DNA from: Cephalotus follicularis
Lineage: Eukaryota; Streptophyta; Magnoliopsida; Oxalidales; Cephalotaceae
Direction of reading: 5' to 3'
DNA: 64,000 nucleotides
NCBI GenBank assembly: GCA_001972305.1
Contig: BDDD01005137.1
Coordinates: forward strand, 33,380 to 97,379
This document shows positions 36,480 to 48,329 of this stretch, piece after piece. Position 1 is the stretch's first letter; the number at the start of each line of letters is the position of its first letter. The notes under the pieces were generated by a model. It was not told the DNA's origin. It did no database searches and saw only the letters and a program-made list of their open reading frames with translations. The position numbers and the translations under genes are program-made.

Positions 36480-36720
36480 GGACATGATTAGCTTTAGTGA
36501 CGCTTATATTAAAGGTGTATGGATATCGCATGCGGATCTAGTTGTCAAAAGGATTCTAGTTGATGGAGGCAATTCGACAGATAACCTATACAAGCATGCC
36601 TTCAATCAATTGAAGATTTTGGAGGACAAACTAAAGCCTGTCAAGACTCCTCTTATTGGCTTCTCAGGGGAGGTGGTCTATCTAAAGGGAGCAATAATGC
36701 TTCTAGTTATTATTGGGTAA
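36480..36720 (+). pseudogene. Tat-type protease remnant
   Basis: VKRILVDGGNSTDNLYKHAF, then TPLIGFSGEVVYLKG, follows the family pattern V(R/K)R(V/I)LVDSGSSADVL...TPLYGFSGE. The Ser after the catalytic Asp is Gly. Confidence 0.8.
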
Positions 36721-37153
36721 GCCCCGAGGCAAGCTCTCGCAGATGTGACTTTTATGCGGTTCATACTCCCAGCCTTTACAACGCCATTCTCGAACGATAA
36801 GACTGAATATCTTTGGAGTTGTGGCTTCAACAAAGCATTTGGTCATCAAATTCCCTACCAAGTGTAGGATAGGCCAGATCAAAGGAGACCAAACAGTTGA
36901 ACGGAAGTGTCAGGTTGCCGCCGTGAAGCTAAAGAGCAAAAAGAAGCCATTGTCCATGGGCAACATTAATTTTAGAGATGAAATAGAGCTTGAGATGCCT
37001 AAGCCTATGGATGATCTTGTCCAAGTGACTGCAGATGAACAAGACTGGAATAAGGTCTTTCATATTGGGTCAAAGTTTCAGGACCTAGAGAAGGGTGATG
37101 TTATCCAGTTCTTGAGGGATAACAAGGATGCGTTTGCCTAGTTTTCTGAAGAG

Positions 37154-37880
37154 GTGCTAAAGGTCATATTGGACGTTATTGTTCACAGATTAAGCATTGA
37201 CCATGACCACCCTCCAGTTAGACAAAAGACAAGGAACTTTGTTCCAGAGAGACAAGCAGCTATTGCAGATGAGGTAGAAAAACTCCTCAAAGCTGGGTTT
37301 ATCAGAGAAAAGTACTACTCCACTTGGCTAGCAAATGTGGTTATGGTTCCTAAGGCCAATGAAAAGTGGAGAATGTGCATAGAATTTACAAATTTGAACA
37401 AAGCTTGTCCCAAAGACAATTTTCCTTTTCCCAAAATTGATGCGCTCTTGGATGCTACCCTAAGACATAGGCTTCTGAGCTTTATGAATGCATAATCGGG
37501 GTACAATCAGATCTGGATATATCATCTAGATGATGATAAAACTTCTTTCATTATAGACCAAGTTATGTAATGCTACAAAATGATGCCACTTGGTCTGAAG
37601 AATGCAGGGGCTACTTACAAATGCCCGGTAAACAAGATCTTCAAGGATCAAATTTGTAAGAAGATGGAAGTATATGTGGATGACATGCTTATCAAGACAA
37701 GAGGTCAGAAATCTCATGTGAAGGAGCTTAGAGAGGCCTTCAAGGTACTGAGATAATACTGGCTGAAGCTTAACCCAGCGAAATGTGCTTTTAGAGTTAC
37801 ATATGGAAAATTCTTGGGTTTCATGGTGTCAAACAGAGGGATAGAAGTTAATCCAGAAAAGAACTAAGCTATTTAGAGCA
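37154..37880 (+). pseudogene. Tat-type reverse transcriptase remnant
   Basis: RQAAIADEVEKLLKAGFIRE, WRMCIEFTNLNKACPKDNFP, then (after a stop in a SGYNQI block) MMPLGLKNAGATYK and VYVDDMLIKT, with the catalytic YVDD intact. [20 protein letters not shown] follows. Stops lie near 37494, 37568 and 37754. Confidence 0.92.
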
Positions 37881-38139
37881 TGGCTCCACCAAGAACTATC
37901 AGGAAGTTCAAAGACTCAACGGCAGAGCAGCGATGTCAAGTAGGTTTATATCCAGGATGGTAGAGAAGTGCCTTCCATTTTTCAAAGTGCTTAGGAACCC
38001 AACTAGGTTCGAATGGTCCGGCGAATGCCAGAGAGCTTTCCTACAGCTAAAGTGCTATCTTACTTCTTATCCAATGGTGACCAAGAGCCTCAACCAGAAG
38101 ATGTGCTTTCTTTATACCTCATTATTGCTGAGGAAGTAA

Positions 38140-38470
38140 TTAGTTATGTGCTGATCTAAGAAGGAGGAAGACTTCAGAAACCAGTCTATTATGTTAGTAA
38201 AGCTCTAAATGAAGCAGAGAGAAGATATTTGGAGATAGAAAAGTTTGCCTATGTTGTTGTGATTTCTGCTCGAAAGCTCATACCATACTTTCAATCTCGC
38301 ACTATCAAAGTACTGACAAATAGATCTCTTAGACAGGTCCTGCAGAATCCAGATACTTCGGGAAGATTAGTGAAGTGGTCTGTGGAATTGGAAGAGTACG
38401 ATATTCGATATGAGCCTAGGTCAGCTACTAAGGCTCAAACCTTGGAAAATTTTGTAACATAATGTATTCC
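38140..38470 (+). pseudogene. Tat-type first RNase H remnant
   Basis: KPVYYVSKALNEAERRYLEI, EKFAYVVVISARKLIPYFQS, then VKWSVELEEYDIRYEPRSAT, standard for the gypsy RNase H and its connection. The upstream catalytic Asp region is frame-broken. Confidence 0.9.
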
Positions 38471-38509
38471 CACTAAAGTTAAAGTTGAAGATATGGATGA
38501 GGACTCTCC

Positions 38510-39119
38510 AGAGCAGAGCTTCTGGATGTTGTACATAGATGGGTCCTTTTCAATAAACTGAACTAGAGTAAGGTTAGTGCTTATGAGCCCTAATGGATGG
38601 ACATTGAATAATCTAGGAGGTTTCAATTCAAAGCAACAAACAACGAGGCAGAGTATGAAGCAGTTATCAAAGGTCTGATGCAAGCCAAACATCTCAAAGT
38701 TTAGAGAATCAGAGTGTCCAGTGACTCTTAGATAGTCATCAACTAGATCAATGGAGACTATGAATCCAAAGGTGAAGGAATAGCTAAATATTTAATAGAG
38801 GTACAATCTCTAACATCTTCTTATCAACTCTACTAGTTTATGAGAATTCCTAGGGAAGAGAACTGCATAGTGGCATCCTCTCTAAGCTGGTAGTGGCAAA
38901 GCAGATACCTCAAATGGGTAATGTCTTTAGAGAAGACTTAGTACACCCCAGTGTGTCAGATACAGAAGATAATATGAACAGCGTTGAAGATGAGCCCTGT
39001 TGGATGGACCCAATAAGTAACCGGCTTAGAGATGGAAGTCTCCCAATAGACAGAGAAAAGGTGAAAAGGATGGCATATAGAGTGAACAGATTCTTGTTGG
39101 AATACGCGTGCATCCTCAA
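38510..39119 (+). pseudogene. Tat-type second (archaeal-like) RNase H and linker remnant
   Basis: SFWMLYIDGSFSIN, then LVLMSPNG, matches the second RNase H of Tat elements (WTLYVDGSSS...VVLISPEG). Further on are the block around NEAEYEAVIKGLMQAK (near 38640-38690, frame-shifted) and RIPREENCIVA near 38840. The linker EDEPCWMDPISNRLRDGSLP near 38980-39050 is the usual lead-in to integrase. Integrase itself is missing because the copia LTR begins at 39120. Confidence 0.88.
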
Positions 39120-41127
39120 TGGTTTGAATTGGACCTAAACCCTAGCAATCCACCATGGACGGCTTAAAGATATTAATGGGTGAGATTTTAAAAAAATTCA
39201 GATTACGTAGTGGAAATAAACAAATCCCTCAACATCTAATTCAAATTCCATCACACACACCATTTAAGGATCACCACATCAATTCCATAATCAAATTATC
39301 ACATATGCATGGTTATGTGACAAACAATATACAAAGAGAATGTTTAGAAGCTATACCAACTATGGAGGCTCATTCTCTTTGCCGGTACTTGTTTGAGAAG
39401 CTTCCTTTTGAGACTCCAAGTCCTTCACACCAAGTAACATGCAAATACTTTTGAATTTTCCTCAAGAAATTTTTTCCAACCCCTCAATTCCAAAACCTAG
39501 ATTTTCTGGTTTCTAATTCAAGCTTCAATTACACCATGTAAGCCTTCCCAAGACAAAGGATGTCTCAAAGGATAGCTAGTTGTGTAAGAGCTTGCACCCT
39601 AACCTATATTCCACGAAGGGTAAAACAAAATTGACAAGAGTTTATCAAAATTGTTCCACCCTAAGTAGCTACTAGGCTTTGGTGATCAAAATCAATGAAG
39701 GGAAGAAGAAAGATTCAAGCTCTAAGCTTGTAGATCAAGAAGTAGATGGCAAAAACCCTAGGTTTTCTTTTCTCCTTTTCTTTCTGTATGTGGCCGACTC
39801 CAAGCCTTTAAATTGGAGAGTATTCTACACCATTCCATAAGTCTTATCCCTTCTTATATTAATTAAGTAGGATTAAGTGAGATAGTGACATGTCAACCAC
39901 CTAATGATGGCACATCTCACATAATACACTTAATCAATATATGATTTTATAAATTATCACCAAGATATAAATGTCCAATATTTATTGAGATACCTTTCTC
40001 GGGTAGGGACCCTAAAGTCTCGGTTATTATCGGCAGTGATGATAAATTATCGAAACAGCCACAATATTCGGTTAAGCAATTATAAATAGCCTCAGACTTA
40101 TTTGAAATGCTCATGAACTAATATCCAATATTATCCATGTAAGAAATTAATCCAATCAATTTCCTCAAAATTTATCACACACCGCCGTAACGCATGACTT
40201 TTTCCTATCATCAGTTCGATTGTACTATAATCCCTCGTCATACTTGGTCCTGCTGAGGTCTAGGGTAAGGATATGTGTCAATCTTAATTTTACCTCAGTA
40301 ACTAAAATATCTGATCATAGCTAGGACTTTTGGTAGACCTCCTAGGAAATCTAATTTCTAATCCACCTCAACCTTGGTCAAGGATTTCAACAGTCCAAAG
40401 TATAATCAGACAAAATTAGGGCCGATCACCTTCGCTGTGGTGTGACAATCCCATGTTGCGCACTCCTTTATATTCATACAGATTCGATCAAGCCCAAAGA
40501 CCACCCGATTGTCAGCCTCACAAAAGAACTGAGTAAGGTGGAGATGAAAACAAGACAGTCTTTATACAATATAGAGTAGTCGCTCAAGTCTAAGGATCAG
40601 ACGAGTCCTCCAAGAACTTGCTAAGTGTCCAACACTTATACACAACCACAACATGTAGGAATCACTATTGACACGAGGATGGTGACTATCCAAATAGTGT
40701 ATCCTAAGTGAGTCCTGTTCAGTGTATACACTCCAAGTGCGCACCCCGCACTTGCCCTAGGTTTCCCCACAGATGGTAGTGAGAGTCTCCATTTTCCCAT
40801 TCCATGAGCAGGCAACGTGCACGCAAGTCTATCTGGTTCACGAATGCCCATCAAGTGAACCTATGGCTTGGAACTAATTCGACACAAGGGATAAGGTGGC
40901 CAATCTCATTGCCTCCATGCTTGGCATCCAACCTTATGTTAAGGCACCACAAGTATAAGTAGGTAAACTAGCCTACTTCAATTATGTGATAAAACACAAG
41001 TGATTATGCCATAAACAATATAAACAATAGCACATGTGATATAAATGAAAAAAAGACTGTTTATATATACAAATAAGTCCCAATACATAAGCCCATCCAA
41101 TGGCTTGTTGGGTTACCCTATCTAACA
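39120..41127 (-). repeat. 3' LTR of copia D (2.0 kb)
   Basis: The sense start TGTTAGATAGGG (rc of 41116-41127) follows the PPT-like CAAGTGGGAGAT. The body aligns with the E LTR ('acttgcg', 'gggatta', 'gtaccggcaaag' phrases). The end, CAATTCAAACCA at 39120, is set by loss of similarity to the Tat linker; no TSD partner is known. Unlike the E and F LTRs I see no GTCGAC array in it: the U3 part lies around 39850-39950, where the array would be expected, so it seems deleted or never present. Confidence 0.75.
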
Positions 41128-41695
41128 ATCTCCCACTTGACAAGCCATGCACTCCTATAGCCTAAGCCCATTGCCCCACGATGATGCTCCAAAGCCTTTA
41201 TGCCCATAGCCTTGGTCAATGGATCTGATGTGTTCACCTCTGAGGCGACCCTCTCAAGTTATATGTCTTCCCTACCAATGATCTCTCGAATCAAATGATA
41301 GTGCCACTCGGTGTGTTTGGATCGCTGGTGAGATCATGGTTCCTTAGCTTATGCTAAGCCCCTTCATTGTCACAGTATATGACAGCAGGACTGCTGATAA
41401 TAGGAACAACTCCTAGTTCAGTGACGAACTTGTGCATCCAAACACCCTTCTTGGTGGCGGCTAAGGCTGCTGTGTATTCTGCTTTCGTGGTGGAGTCCGC
41501 TATGGTCTCCTGCTTTGAGTTGCACCAGCTTCCGCACCTCCATTCAGTACAAACACATACCCAGAAACCGATTTGTGATCATCCGAATCACTGTCAAAAC
41601 TAGAGTCTGAATAGCCCTCCAATTTCAACTCACTATCTTTTCCATACATTAAGAAGACATCTTGAGTTCGTCTAAGGTACTTCAGAATTCTCTTG
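41128..41695 (-). pseudogene. RNase H of copia D
   Basis: Minus-strand reading: RILKYLRRTQDVFLMYGKDS, ELKLEGYSDSSFDSDSDDHK, SVSGYVFVLNGGAEAG, then frame-shifted blocks for the TTEAEY region, CDN, SHQRSK and the C-terminal GYRS. It directly precedes the PPT and LTR. It aligns with 49300-49870 in copia E. Confidence 0.9.
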
Positions 41696-41700
41696 ACCAC

Positions 41701-42723
41701 TGTTTAGCATAAAAATGTGTTGTTTTTAATGTGTTATTTGTGATATTTTTATGCTTGGAATAGACTACTTTGGTTGTGTTATATTGATTTTCAGGTACAA
41801 GTGCTAAATGACCAAAGTGCAAGAATACTACCCAAAAGTGTGCAAATTGGAGTTTAAAAGAATGAAGATTGAAGAATTGCCAAATTCTGAAGAAAACAGA
41901 CCAAAAGCATCGACGCCTTTCAATACACATCGATGTATTTTCTGGGTTTACAACAAAGAAATAGATGTCTTTCTTTGGAAGTCGACGTCTTTTCTGGAAA
42001 ATGAAACAATCTTCAAAGAGCTATGAACAAGACATCGACGTCTTTCACACAAGACATCGACGTCTTTATGCCAATTCGACCTGTAACTTTTGAAGCAAAA
42101 GAAGTCGACGTCTTTATCCATAAGGGTCGACGTCTTTCACTCGCATCTCAGCAAGTCGCAATTTTTACTTAAAGAAGTCGACGCCTTTCAAAAGAAGTCG
42201 ACGCCTTCCTCTGCAGCAGAAATAGAAAGTTTAGATTTTTGCCATATTTTGTAACTAGGATTGCTTTTATTCCGTTTTTGATCAATTATGTAGTATATAA
42301 ACAATGTTATTTCGGCCAAATAGGGCAGAGAGTCTGTGGACATAGCCACCTCCCTCCTTAGTTTAGTTTCATTATGTTTTGTAACTAGTTTTTAGGGTTT
42401 TGGGTTAGAACAAAGCCTAGATTGTTATTGTTTCAATTCCATCAATAAAAATCCTTGAATATTTGATTTGTTCTTCAATATTTCTGCCTTCGCACACGGA
42501 ATTGTTCAATACAATCTACGGTGAGTTTCTATACCCTAAACCGCTTTTTAATTATATTTTGTTATCTTTTATTCATTAGTTTGCTAGTTTATTTCAAAAC
42601 TTGGTATACTTCGCCTAGGTTGGATAAATTACAACTAGTTTATGTTTCCCTGTGTTCGACCCGTTACTGCATGATCCGTGCACTTGCGGCTATAAATTTT
42701 AAAACATTCTTTTTACGTGAAAA
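41701..42723 (+). repeat. Solo LTR S1 (1.0 kb) in copia D
   Basis: TGTTTAGCATAAAAATG ... ACGTGAAAA, with TSD ACCAC at 41696-41700 and 42724-42728. The relative S2 ends in GTGAACA, so the original end was CA. The last 170 bp include GATCCGTGCACTTGCGG, a phrase I associate with Athila-like and similar plant LTRs; lineage not resolved. It holds a GTCGAC array that S2 lacks. Orientation follows this phrase, which lies near LTR 3' ends. Confidence 0.9.
41907..42216 (+). repeat. GTCGACGTCTTT array in solo LTR S1
   Basis: About eleven cassettes in 310 bp: GCATCGACGCCTTTC, ACATCGATGTATTTTC, GAAGTCGACGTCTTTTC, GACATCGACGTCTTTC twice, GAAGTCGACGTCTTTATCC, GGGTCGACGTCTTTC and AAGAAGTCGACGCCTTTC with a near-copy. 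Every unit has the core on the left and a CTTT tail on the right, so the array is directional although each core is palindromic. Confidence 0.9.
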
Positions 42724-42728
42724 ACCAC

Positions 42729-43680
42729 TTCCCACTTCTCATCGGTATTTGACTGAATTCGACTCGCCATTCCCATGGCATGCACAACATCAGGCCTAGT
42801 ACATAGTATGGCATATATGATCGACCCTATTGTTGAAGCATAACTTATCCGACTTATGCGTGCTCTCTCTTCTGATATTTGAGGAGACATCTTCCTAAAG
42901 AATAGAATTCCTTCACCTATTGGCAATATGCCTCTCTTGGAATCCTCCATACTAAACCGTTTCAGCACCTTGCTGATGTACTGACTTTGGAAAAGCCCAA
43001 GCAACCTATTGGACCTATCCTTGTAGATCCTTATACCCAGTATATAGGTGACTTCTCCAAAATATTTCATGAAAAAGTTCTTAGCAAGCCATACTTTTGC
43101 AGACTGCAACATCCCTACATCATTCCAAATGAGTAGGATGTCATCCACATATAGCACTAATAAAGTGATATTCGGCCCATCCTGTTTCTGATAGACACAT
43201 GGTTCATCTATATTTTTAATGAAGTCAAAAAATTTAACTGCTTCATCAAAATCTAGATTCCAGCTACGAGATGCTTGCTTCAGTCCATAAATGGACCGTT
43301 CGAGCTTGCACACCATGTGCGGATGCGTGGTAGATGTAAACCTCGAGTTGGAACATGTAGATGTCCTCGTCAAGACGTCCATTTAAAAATGTCATCTTTA
43401 CATCCATTTATCATATTTTATAGTCATAATGAGCGGTAATAGCAAGCAAAATCTGAATAGACTTGAGCATAACAACTGGTGAGAAAGTTTCAGTATAGTC
43501 AACACCATGTCGTTGTTTATACCCTTTCGCCACTAATCGAGCTTTATATGTCTCAATCTTTCCATATGTGTTCATCTTCTTCTTAAAGATCCATTTGCAG
43601 TCAATAAGCACTATGCCTTCAGATACGTCAACCAAATTCCAAACCTGGTTAGAGTACATGGAATCCATCTCAGTCTGCAT
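42729..43680 (-). pseudogene. Reverse transcriptase of copia D
   Basis: Minus-strand frames give CKWIFKKKMNTYGKIETYKA, RLVAKGYKQRHGVDYTETFS, PVVMLKSIQILLAITAHYDY, then after a frame change CKLERSIYGLKQASRSWN, LLVLYVDDILLIWNDVGML (YVDD intact) and ILGIRIYKDRSNRLLGLFQS, ending in EKWEVV at the S1 insertion. The YVDD motif survives here but not in copy E. Confidence 0.93.
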
Positions 43681-43689
43681 AGCTCCTAG

Positions 43690-44700
43690 CTATGCCTCAG
43701 ATTCAGTGCCTTGCATTGCTTCCTGATAGCTGGTAGGCTCGCCGTCATCAACGATGTTGATTTCATCAGTATCATCAACGAGAAAACCATATCTCTCATG
43801 TGCTAATGGGATCCTGTCTGATCTCCTCAAAGGAGCTTTGCTTGACTGAGATCCAATCTCAGGTTTAGGTCTAACCTCAACTGTGTCTATTGGAGGTTTA
43901 ACCACCAATTCCTCCATATTCTGCGTGGTTTCTACCTCTGGCAACTCTCAGAGTTCCAGCTGGCTCCCACTGCTTCCTTCGAGAAGGTAATCCTTCTATA
44001 AGAACACAACATTTCGTGAAACAAAAGTCTTTTGTTCACTAAGATGGTAGAAATATTATCCTTTAGTTTCTTTAGGATACCCCACAAATCTGCAGTGGTC
44101 TAACCGTGCTTCTACCTTACCTGTGTCAAGCCTCTTGACTTAAATCGGATAGTCCCAAACCTTTAAATGGTTTATGTTGGGTTTCCTCTTTGTCCATACT
44201 TGGTATGGGGTGGAGGGCACGAATTTCAGAGGAATCCGATTCAAGATATAGGCTGATGTATCCAGGACATATCCCCAAAGACAGGTGGGAAGGTCAGGAA
44301 AATACATCATGGACCAAACTATGTCCAACAAGGTCAATTCCTCCTTTAGGACACACCGTTATGCTGCGGTGTTCCAAGAGGAGTTCCATGAGATAGAATC
44401 TCGTTATCTCTAAGATAACTTTGGAATTCAACTGATAGGTACTCGCCACCTCGGTCTGACAGAAGTATTTTGATTGGCATACCAGTTTGCTTTTCTACTT
44501 TAAGTATGAACTCCTTGAAAATCTCAAAGGATTCTAATTGTGTCTCATCAGACACACATAACCAAATCTAGATAAATCATTGATAAAGGTTATGAAATAG
44601 AAATAACTACCTCACGCACTAATCAACATAGGACCACATACGTCGGTGGTAACTAACCCCGGTAAATCCACTACCCTTTCTCCTTGTCTGGAGAAGGGAG
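43690..44700 (-). pseudogene. Integrase and linker of copia D
   Basis: IKILLSDRGGEYLSVEFQSY then TPQHNGVS, and after a stop DLPTCLWGYVLDTSAYILNR, then WTKRKPNINHLKVW, are copia integrase. The linker at 43690-43944 reads KAPLRRSDRIPLAHERYGFL. It aligns with 47448-48328 in copia E. Confidence 0.9.
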
Positions 44701-45327
44701 ATTTGATTATCTTTCCCAATAAGCAGGATTCATAAGTTGGATAGGACTCCAAGTCCTGGATATCTAAAAGATCATCATTAACCATCTGTGTAAGCCTGGC
44801 ATCACTAAGTTTCCAAGTTTACAGTGCCACGTACAGGATTTAGTCAATTCATTATCTCTTAGTCTTTTCTTATTACCTTGCTCAATGGATAGGATTTCAT
44901 TTTGATCAGTATTTAAAACAAATAATCAATTGTCAATGAAACCATCACCAACACAAACACTGTTAGAATATATAAAACATCCAATATTTTTGAATTTGAG
45001 CTCGAAGCCCAAATTACATAAGTAAGATACACTTACAATATTCCTTACAATGTTTGGTACATAATATCATGGATCAAGTGTTAATATACAACCATTAATC
45101 CAAGTAATGTCAAAAATCCCAACAGTCTCAGCAGTAATCCTAGATCCATCACCAAGCCATAGATCCAAGTCTCCAACTCCAAGCTGTCTAACTTCTTAAC
45201 CCATGCAATGAATTGCAAAGATTAGTTCCACATCCAGTATCCAATACCCATGTAGAACTGCTATTCAAATCTAGATTTAGTTCAATCGTGAACATACCTG
45301 ATGTACCAGCACCATGCGGCCTATCAG
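44701..45327 (-). pseudogene. Protease and integrase zinc region of copia D
   Basis: Near 45200-45327 (minus) the reading is SSTWVLDTGCGTNLCNSLHG, keeping the DTG catalytic triad. Downstream are the HHCC-type block and the LVTTDVWGP region in broken frames. Homology to copy E stops sharply at 45327. Confidence 0.8.
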
Positions 45328-45809
45328 TAGTTTGTCATGCCCTAGCTGAGGCTAGTAACTTGTGGGATGTTATGTCCACGTCGGTGTTGGGCACCACAAA
45401 GGGTGGCTATGTTTTAGAACATGGACACACCTACGTTTGGGTGTTAAAACAAGTGCATTCCAATGAAGATTGTGGGTGTTTGACTTATCTTGATTATAAT
45501 GGTTTGTTATGCCCTAGCTAAGACCATATTGAATCAGAGGCTGAATTTTAAGATTGGATCTTGTATTTGATGCAAATTGGCAAGATATCCTACCCATTGG
45601 ATATATTATGGTTTGTTATGCCCTAGCTAAGGCCATAATATGATTGCAATGGATTTCAATCCATACTAGGAAGTTGGACTTCTTGAGTTCTATATGGGGG
45701 TATGGAATATGATTAGAATAACCATAAGCACTAAAGACCAAGTGTTATATATTGAAATTAAAATAAATGCTAACTCATCTGTTTGTTTACTTATCTAGGT
45801 TGCTAGAAA
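45328..45809. other. Spacer between inverted copia copies, with a repeated phrase
   Basis: Non-coding sequence before the gag start of E. The phrase GTTTGTTATGCCCTAGCTAA occurs near 45502 and 45611, and as GTTTGTCATGCCCTAGCTGA near 45332. No LTR end or PBS is visible, so E has lost its 5' LTR. This is probably part of its gag leader. Confidence 0.5.
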
Positions 45810-46665
45810 ATGGCTTTTCAATCTTCTATGTCCCGCATTCTAGAGACCAACAAGTTAGAGGCCCCTAATTTTTACGATTGGTACCGCAACCTCAAGATCA
45901 TCCTAACGGCCAATAAAATGGGGTATGTGATGACTGGGGGGCCTCCTGCACTTAGTGCAGATCCTATGCCTGAGGAGTCAGACCATTTGGCCAAGTAGCT
46001 AGAGGACGACGAGCAAGCTCGGTGTTTAGCCCTTCTGGGAATGACACCAGAGCTGCAGCGTCAGTATGAGAAGTTTGATACCTTATCTGCTATACTACTC
46101 CATCTTCAGAAGATGTATGGGGCTGAGTCTATGACTCAGAGGTTCAATCTCTCGTGTAAGCTCTTCAAGGCGCAGATGTCATAGTGGGCTTCAGTCCATG
46201 ATCATGGATTGAAGATGATAGACATGATTGAGCAGCTAGCTCAATTAGGGTTTGTCATGGACCATGATCTTTATATGGATCTTATTCTTACGTCCCTTCC
46301 TAAGTCGTTCTCACAGTTCTTAGTGAATTTTCATATGAACAAGATAGAAGCAACTCTTTCTGAGTTAATTACTATGTTGAGAACGGCTGAGGCCAATTTT
46401 GACTCTGGGAAGTCAAAGACCCACTCCTTACTTCTTCCTTCTTCTAGGTCTGCCCAAGGAAAGGGCAGTGACGTGTCTTCCTCTAAAGGGAATGGCATAC
46501 TCGGGCCTATCAGTACAAAACGCAAGGGTAAGAAGAAGCACAAGAAGAATAATGGCAAGCTTGGAGCTAGTGGGAGCATTACCAAGAATCGTATGAAGCA
46601 GCTGGCGGCTGAGGGTGCATGCTTTCAATGTGGCAAAACTAGACACTGGAAGAAAGATTATCAGG
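45810..46665 (+). pseudogene. Gag of copia E
   Basis: Starts MAFQSSMSRILETNKLEAPN, then FYDWYRNLKIILTANKMGYV, the usual copia Gag opening. Stops are near 45997 and 46183. The frame then runs to a Lys-rich stretch and a zinc knuckle CFQCGKTRHWKKDY, in which the last Cys is Tyr. Gag normally forms the particle; the stops and the damaged knuckle make it inactive. Confidence 0.92.
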
Positions 46666-46689
46666 TTACTGGTGCTATAGTCTCTACTG

Positions 46690-47130
46690 ATGCTTCGCAT
46701 GGTGCAAGCACATCAAGTATGGTCATGATTGAACTCAATCTAGCTTTGAATAGTAGTTCTTCATGGGTATTGGATATTGTATATGAAACTAACCTATGCA
46801 ATTCATTGCAAGGACTAAGAAAAGTTAGAACACTTGGAGCTGGAGACTTGGACTTGCGGCTTAGGGATGGATCTAGGATCATCGCTGAAGCTGTAGGGAT
46901 TTGTGATGTTACTTTTAGTAACGGTTCTGTAGTGACTCTTAATCCTTATTATTATGTTCCGAACATTGTTAGAAATATTTTAAGTGTTTCATAATTATGT
47001 AATTTGGGCTTAGAGCTCATATTCCAAGACATTCAATGTTTTGTATATTCTGATAATGTTTGTGTCGGTAATGATTTTATCGACAATTGATTATTTCTTT
47101 TAAATACTGTACAATCTAAAATCCTGTCCA
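46690..47130 (+). pseudogene. Protease region of copia E
   Basis: SSWVLDIVYETNLCNSLQGL replaces the normal VLDTGCGTNLCN seen in copy D, so the catalytic DTG is lost. GSVVTLNPYYYVPNIVRNIL follows, as expected after copia protease. Confidence 0.88.
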
Positions 47131-47139
47131 TTGAGCAAA

Positions 47140-48328
47140 GTAATAAGAAAAGATATAGAGACACTGAGTTAAATGAAACCTATACTTGGCACTGTAGACT
47201 TGGACATCTTAGTGATGCCAGGCTTACACAGTTGGTTAAGGATAATCTTTTGGATTTTCAGGACTAGGAGTCCTATCCAACGTGTGAATTCTGCTTATTG
47301 GGAAAGATGACCAAATCTCCCTTCTCTAGGGAAGGAGAAAGGGTAATGGATTTACTGGGGTTAGTCCATACTGATGTATGGGGTCCTATGTCGGTCAGTG
47401 CGTGAGGGGGTTATATCTACTTCATAACCTTTATCAATAATTTATCTATGTTTTGTTATGTGTATCTAATGAAACACAAGTCAGAATCCTTTGATAAATT
47501 TAAGGAGTTCAGACTTAAAATAGAAAAGCAGATTGGTAAGTCAATTAAAATACTTCGGTCAGACCGCGGTGGCGAGTACCTATCAGCTGAATCCCTAGGT
47601 TATCTTAGAGATAACAGAATTCTTTCTCGGTGGACACCTCTTGCAACACCACAACGTAATGGTGTGTCAAAAAGAAGGAATCAGACATTGTTGGACATGG
47701 TTTGATCTACGATGTCTTTTACTGACCTTCCCACCTATCTCTGGGGATATTCCCTAGATATAGCTGCCTATATCTTGAATCAGATTCCTTCAAAATCTGT
47801 ACCCTCTACTCCATACCAGGTATGGTCAGGTAGGAAACCCAGCCTGAGCCATTTAAAGGTTTGGGGCTGTCTGGATTTTGTCAAGAGGCTTGACTCAGAT
47901 AAGTTGGAAGCACGGTCGGACTGTTGCAGGTTTGTGGGGTATCCTAAAGAAACCAAAAAATACTACTTCTACCATCCTAGCGAACAAAGAATATTTGTTT
48001 CACGAAATCATGTGTTCCTAGAGAAGGAATCATTCTTGAAGGAAACAGTGGGAGTTAAGTGGAACTCAAGGAGCTTCCACAGGTAGAGGCCACGTAGGAA
48101 ATGGAGGAGTTGGGGGTTGGACCTTCAACAGACACAATTGAGATTGGATCTCAAGCTAAGAATGGTTCTCAGTTAGGCAAAGCTCATTTGAGGAGATCAG
48201 ACTGGATCCTATTAGCACCTGAGAGGTATGGTTTCCTCATTCATGGTACTGATGAGGTCAACGTCATCGAAGATGACGAGCCTACCAGCTATTTGGAGGT
48301 AGTGAAGGGCACTGAATCTGAGGCATGA
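47140..48328 (+). pseudogene. Integrase and linker of copia E
   Basis: The zinc region TWHCRLGHLSDARLTQLV...CEFC keeps its His and Cys residues. The core has LVHTDVWGPM (first Asp). The second Asp position reads INN and the Glu position reads SKRRNQ (normally SERRN), so two of the three DDE residues are gone. The C-terminal part PTYLWGYSLDIAAYILNQIP and the linker LRRSDWILLAPERYGF follow. Stops are near 47404 and 47705. Confidence 0.92.
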
Positions 48329-48329
48329 C

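Larger units (their letters stand above)
18914..39119 (+). mobile_element. Decayed Tat-type gypsy element hosting two other elements
   Basis: Pieces lie in order on the plus strand: an LTR with a TATA-like CTATAAATAC near 19180, a PBS-like leader at 19663, then (after the hAT and Tekay insertions) gag, protease, RT, RNase H and a second RNase H. The second RNase H domain after the first is a hallmark of the Tat clade. Integrase and 3' LTR are missing: the copia LTR at 39120 cuts the element. Many stops and frameshifts throughout. The start at 18914 (a TGTTACA) is a guess. Confidence 0.8.
39120..45327 (-). mobile_element. Copia element D (minus), 5'-truncated
   Basis: In sense (minus) order: protease end at 45327, integrase, RT, RNase H, polypurine tract, then a 2.0 kb LTR ending at 39120. 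The gag, leader and 5' LTR are missing. Solo LTR S1 lies inside the RT/RNase H boundary. Coding sequence is broken by stops and frameshifts but closely parallels copia copy E on the other strand. It interrupts the Tat element. Confidence 0.9.

Noticed and set aside
39120-41127. A GTCGAC array in the copia D LTR
   Set aside because: I looked for one because E and F have it at the matching place, but found no cassette; recorded as absent.
24108-42216. GTCGAC (a SalI site) as a cloning or adapter artefact
   Set aside because: The cores are embedded in degenerate genomic context, occur in both LTRs of one element with point differences, and have family-specific arms; no vector sequence is present.
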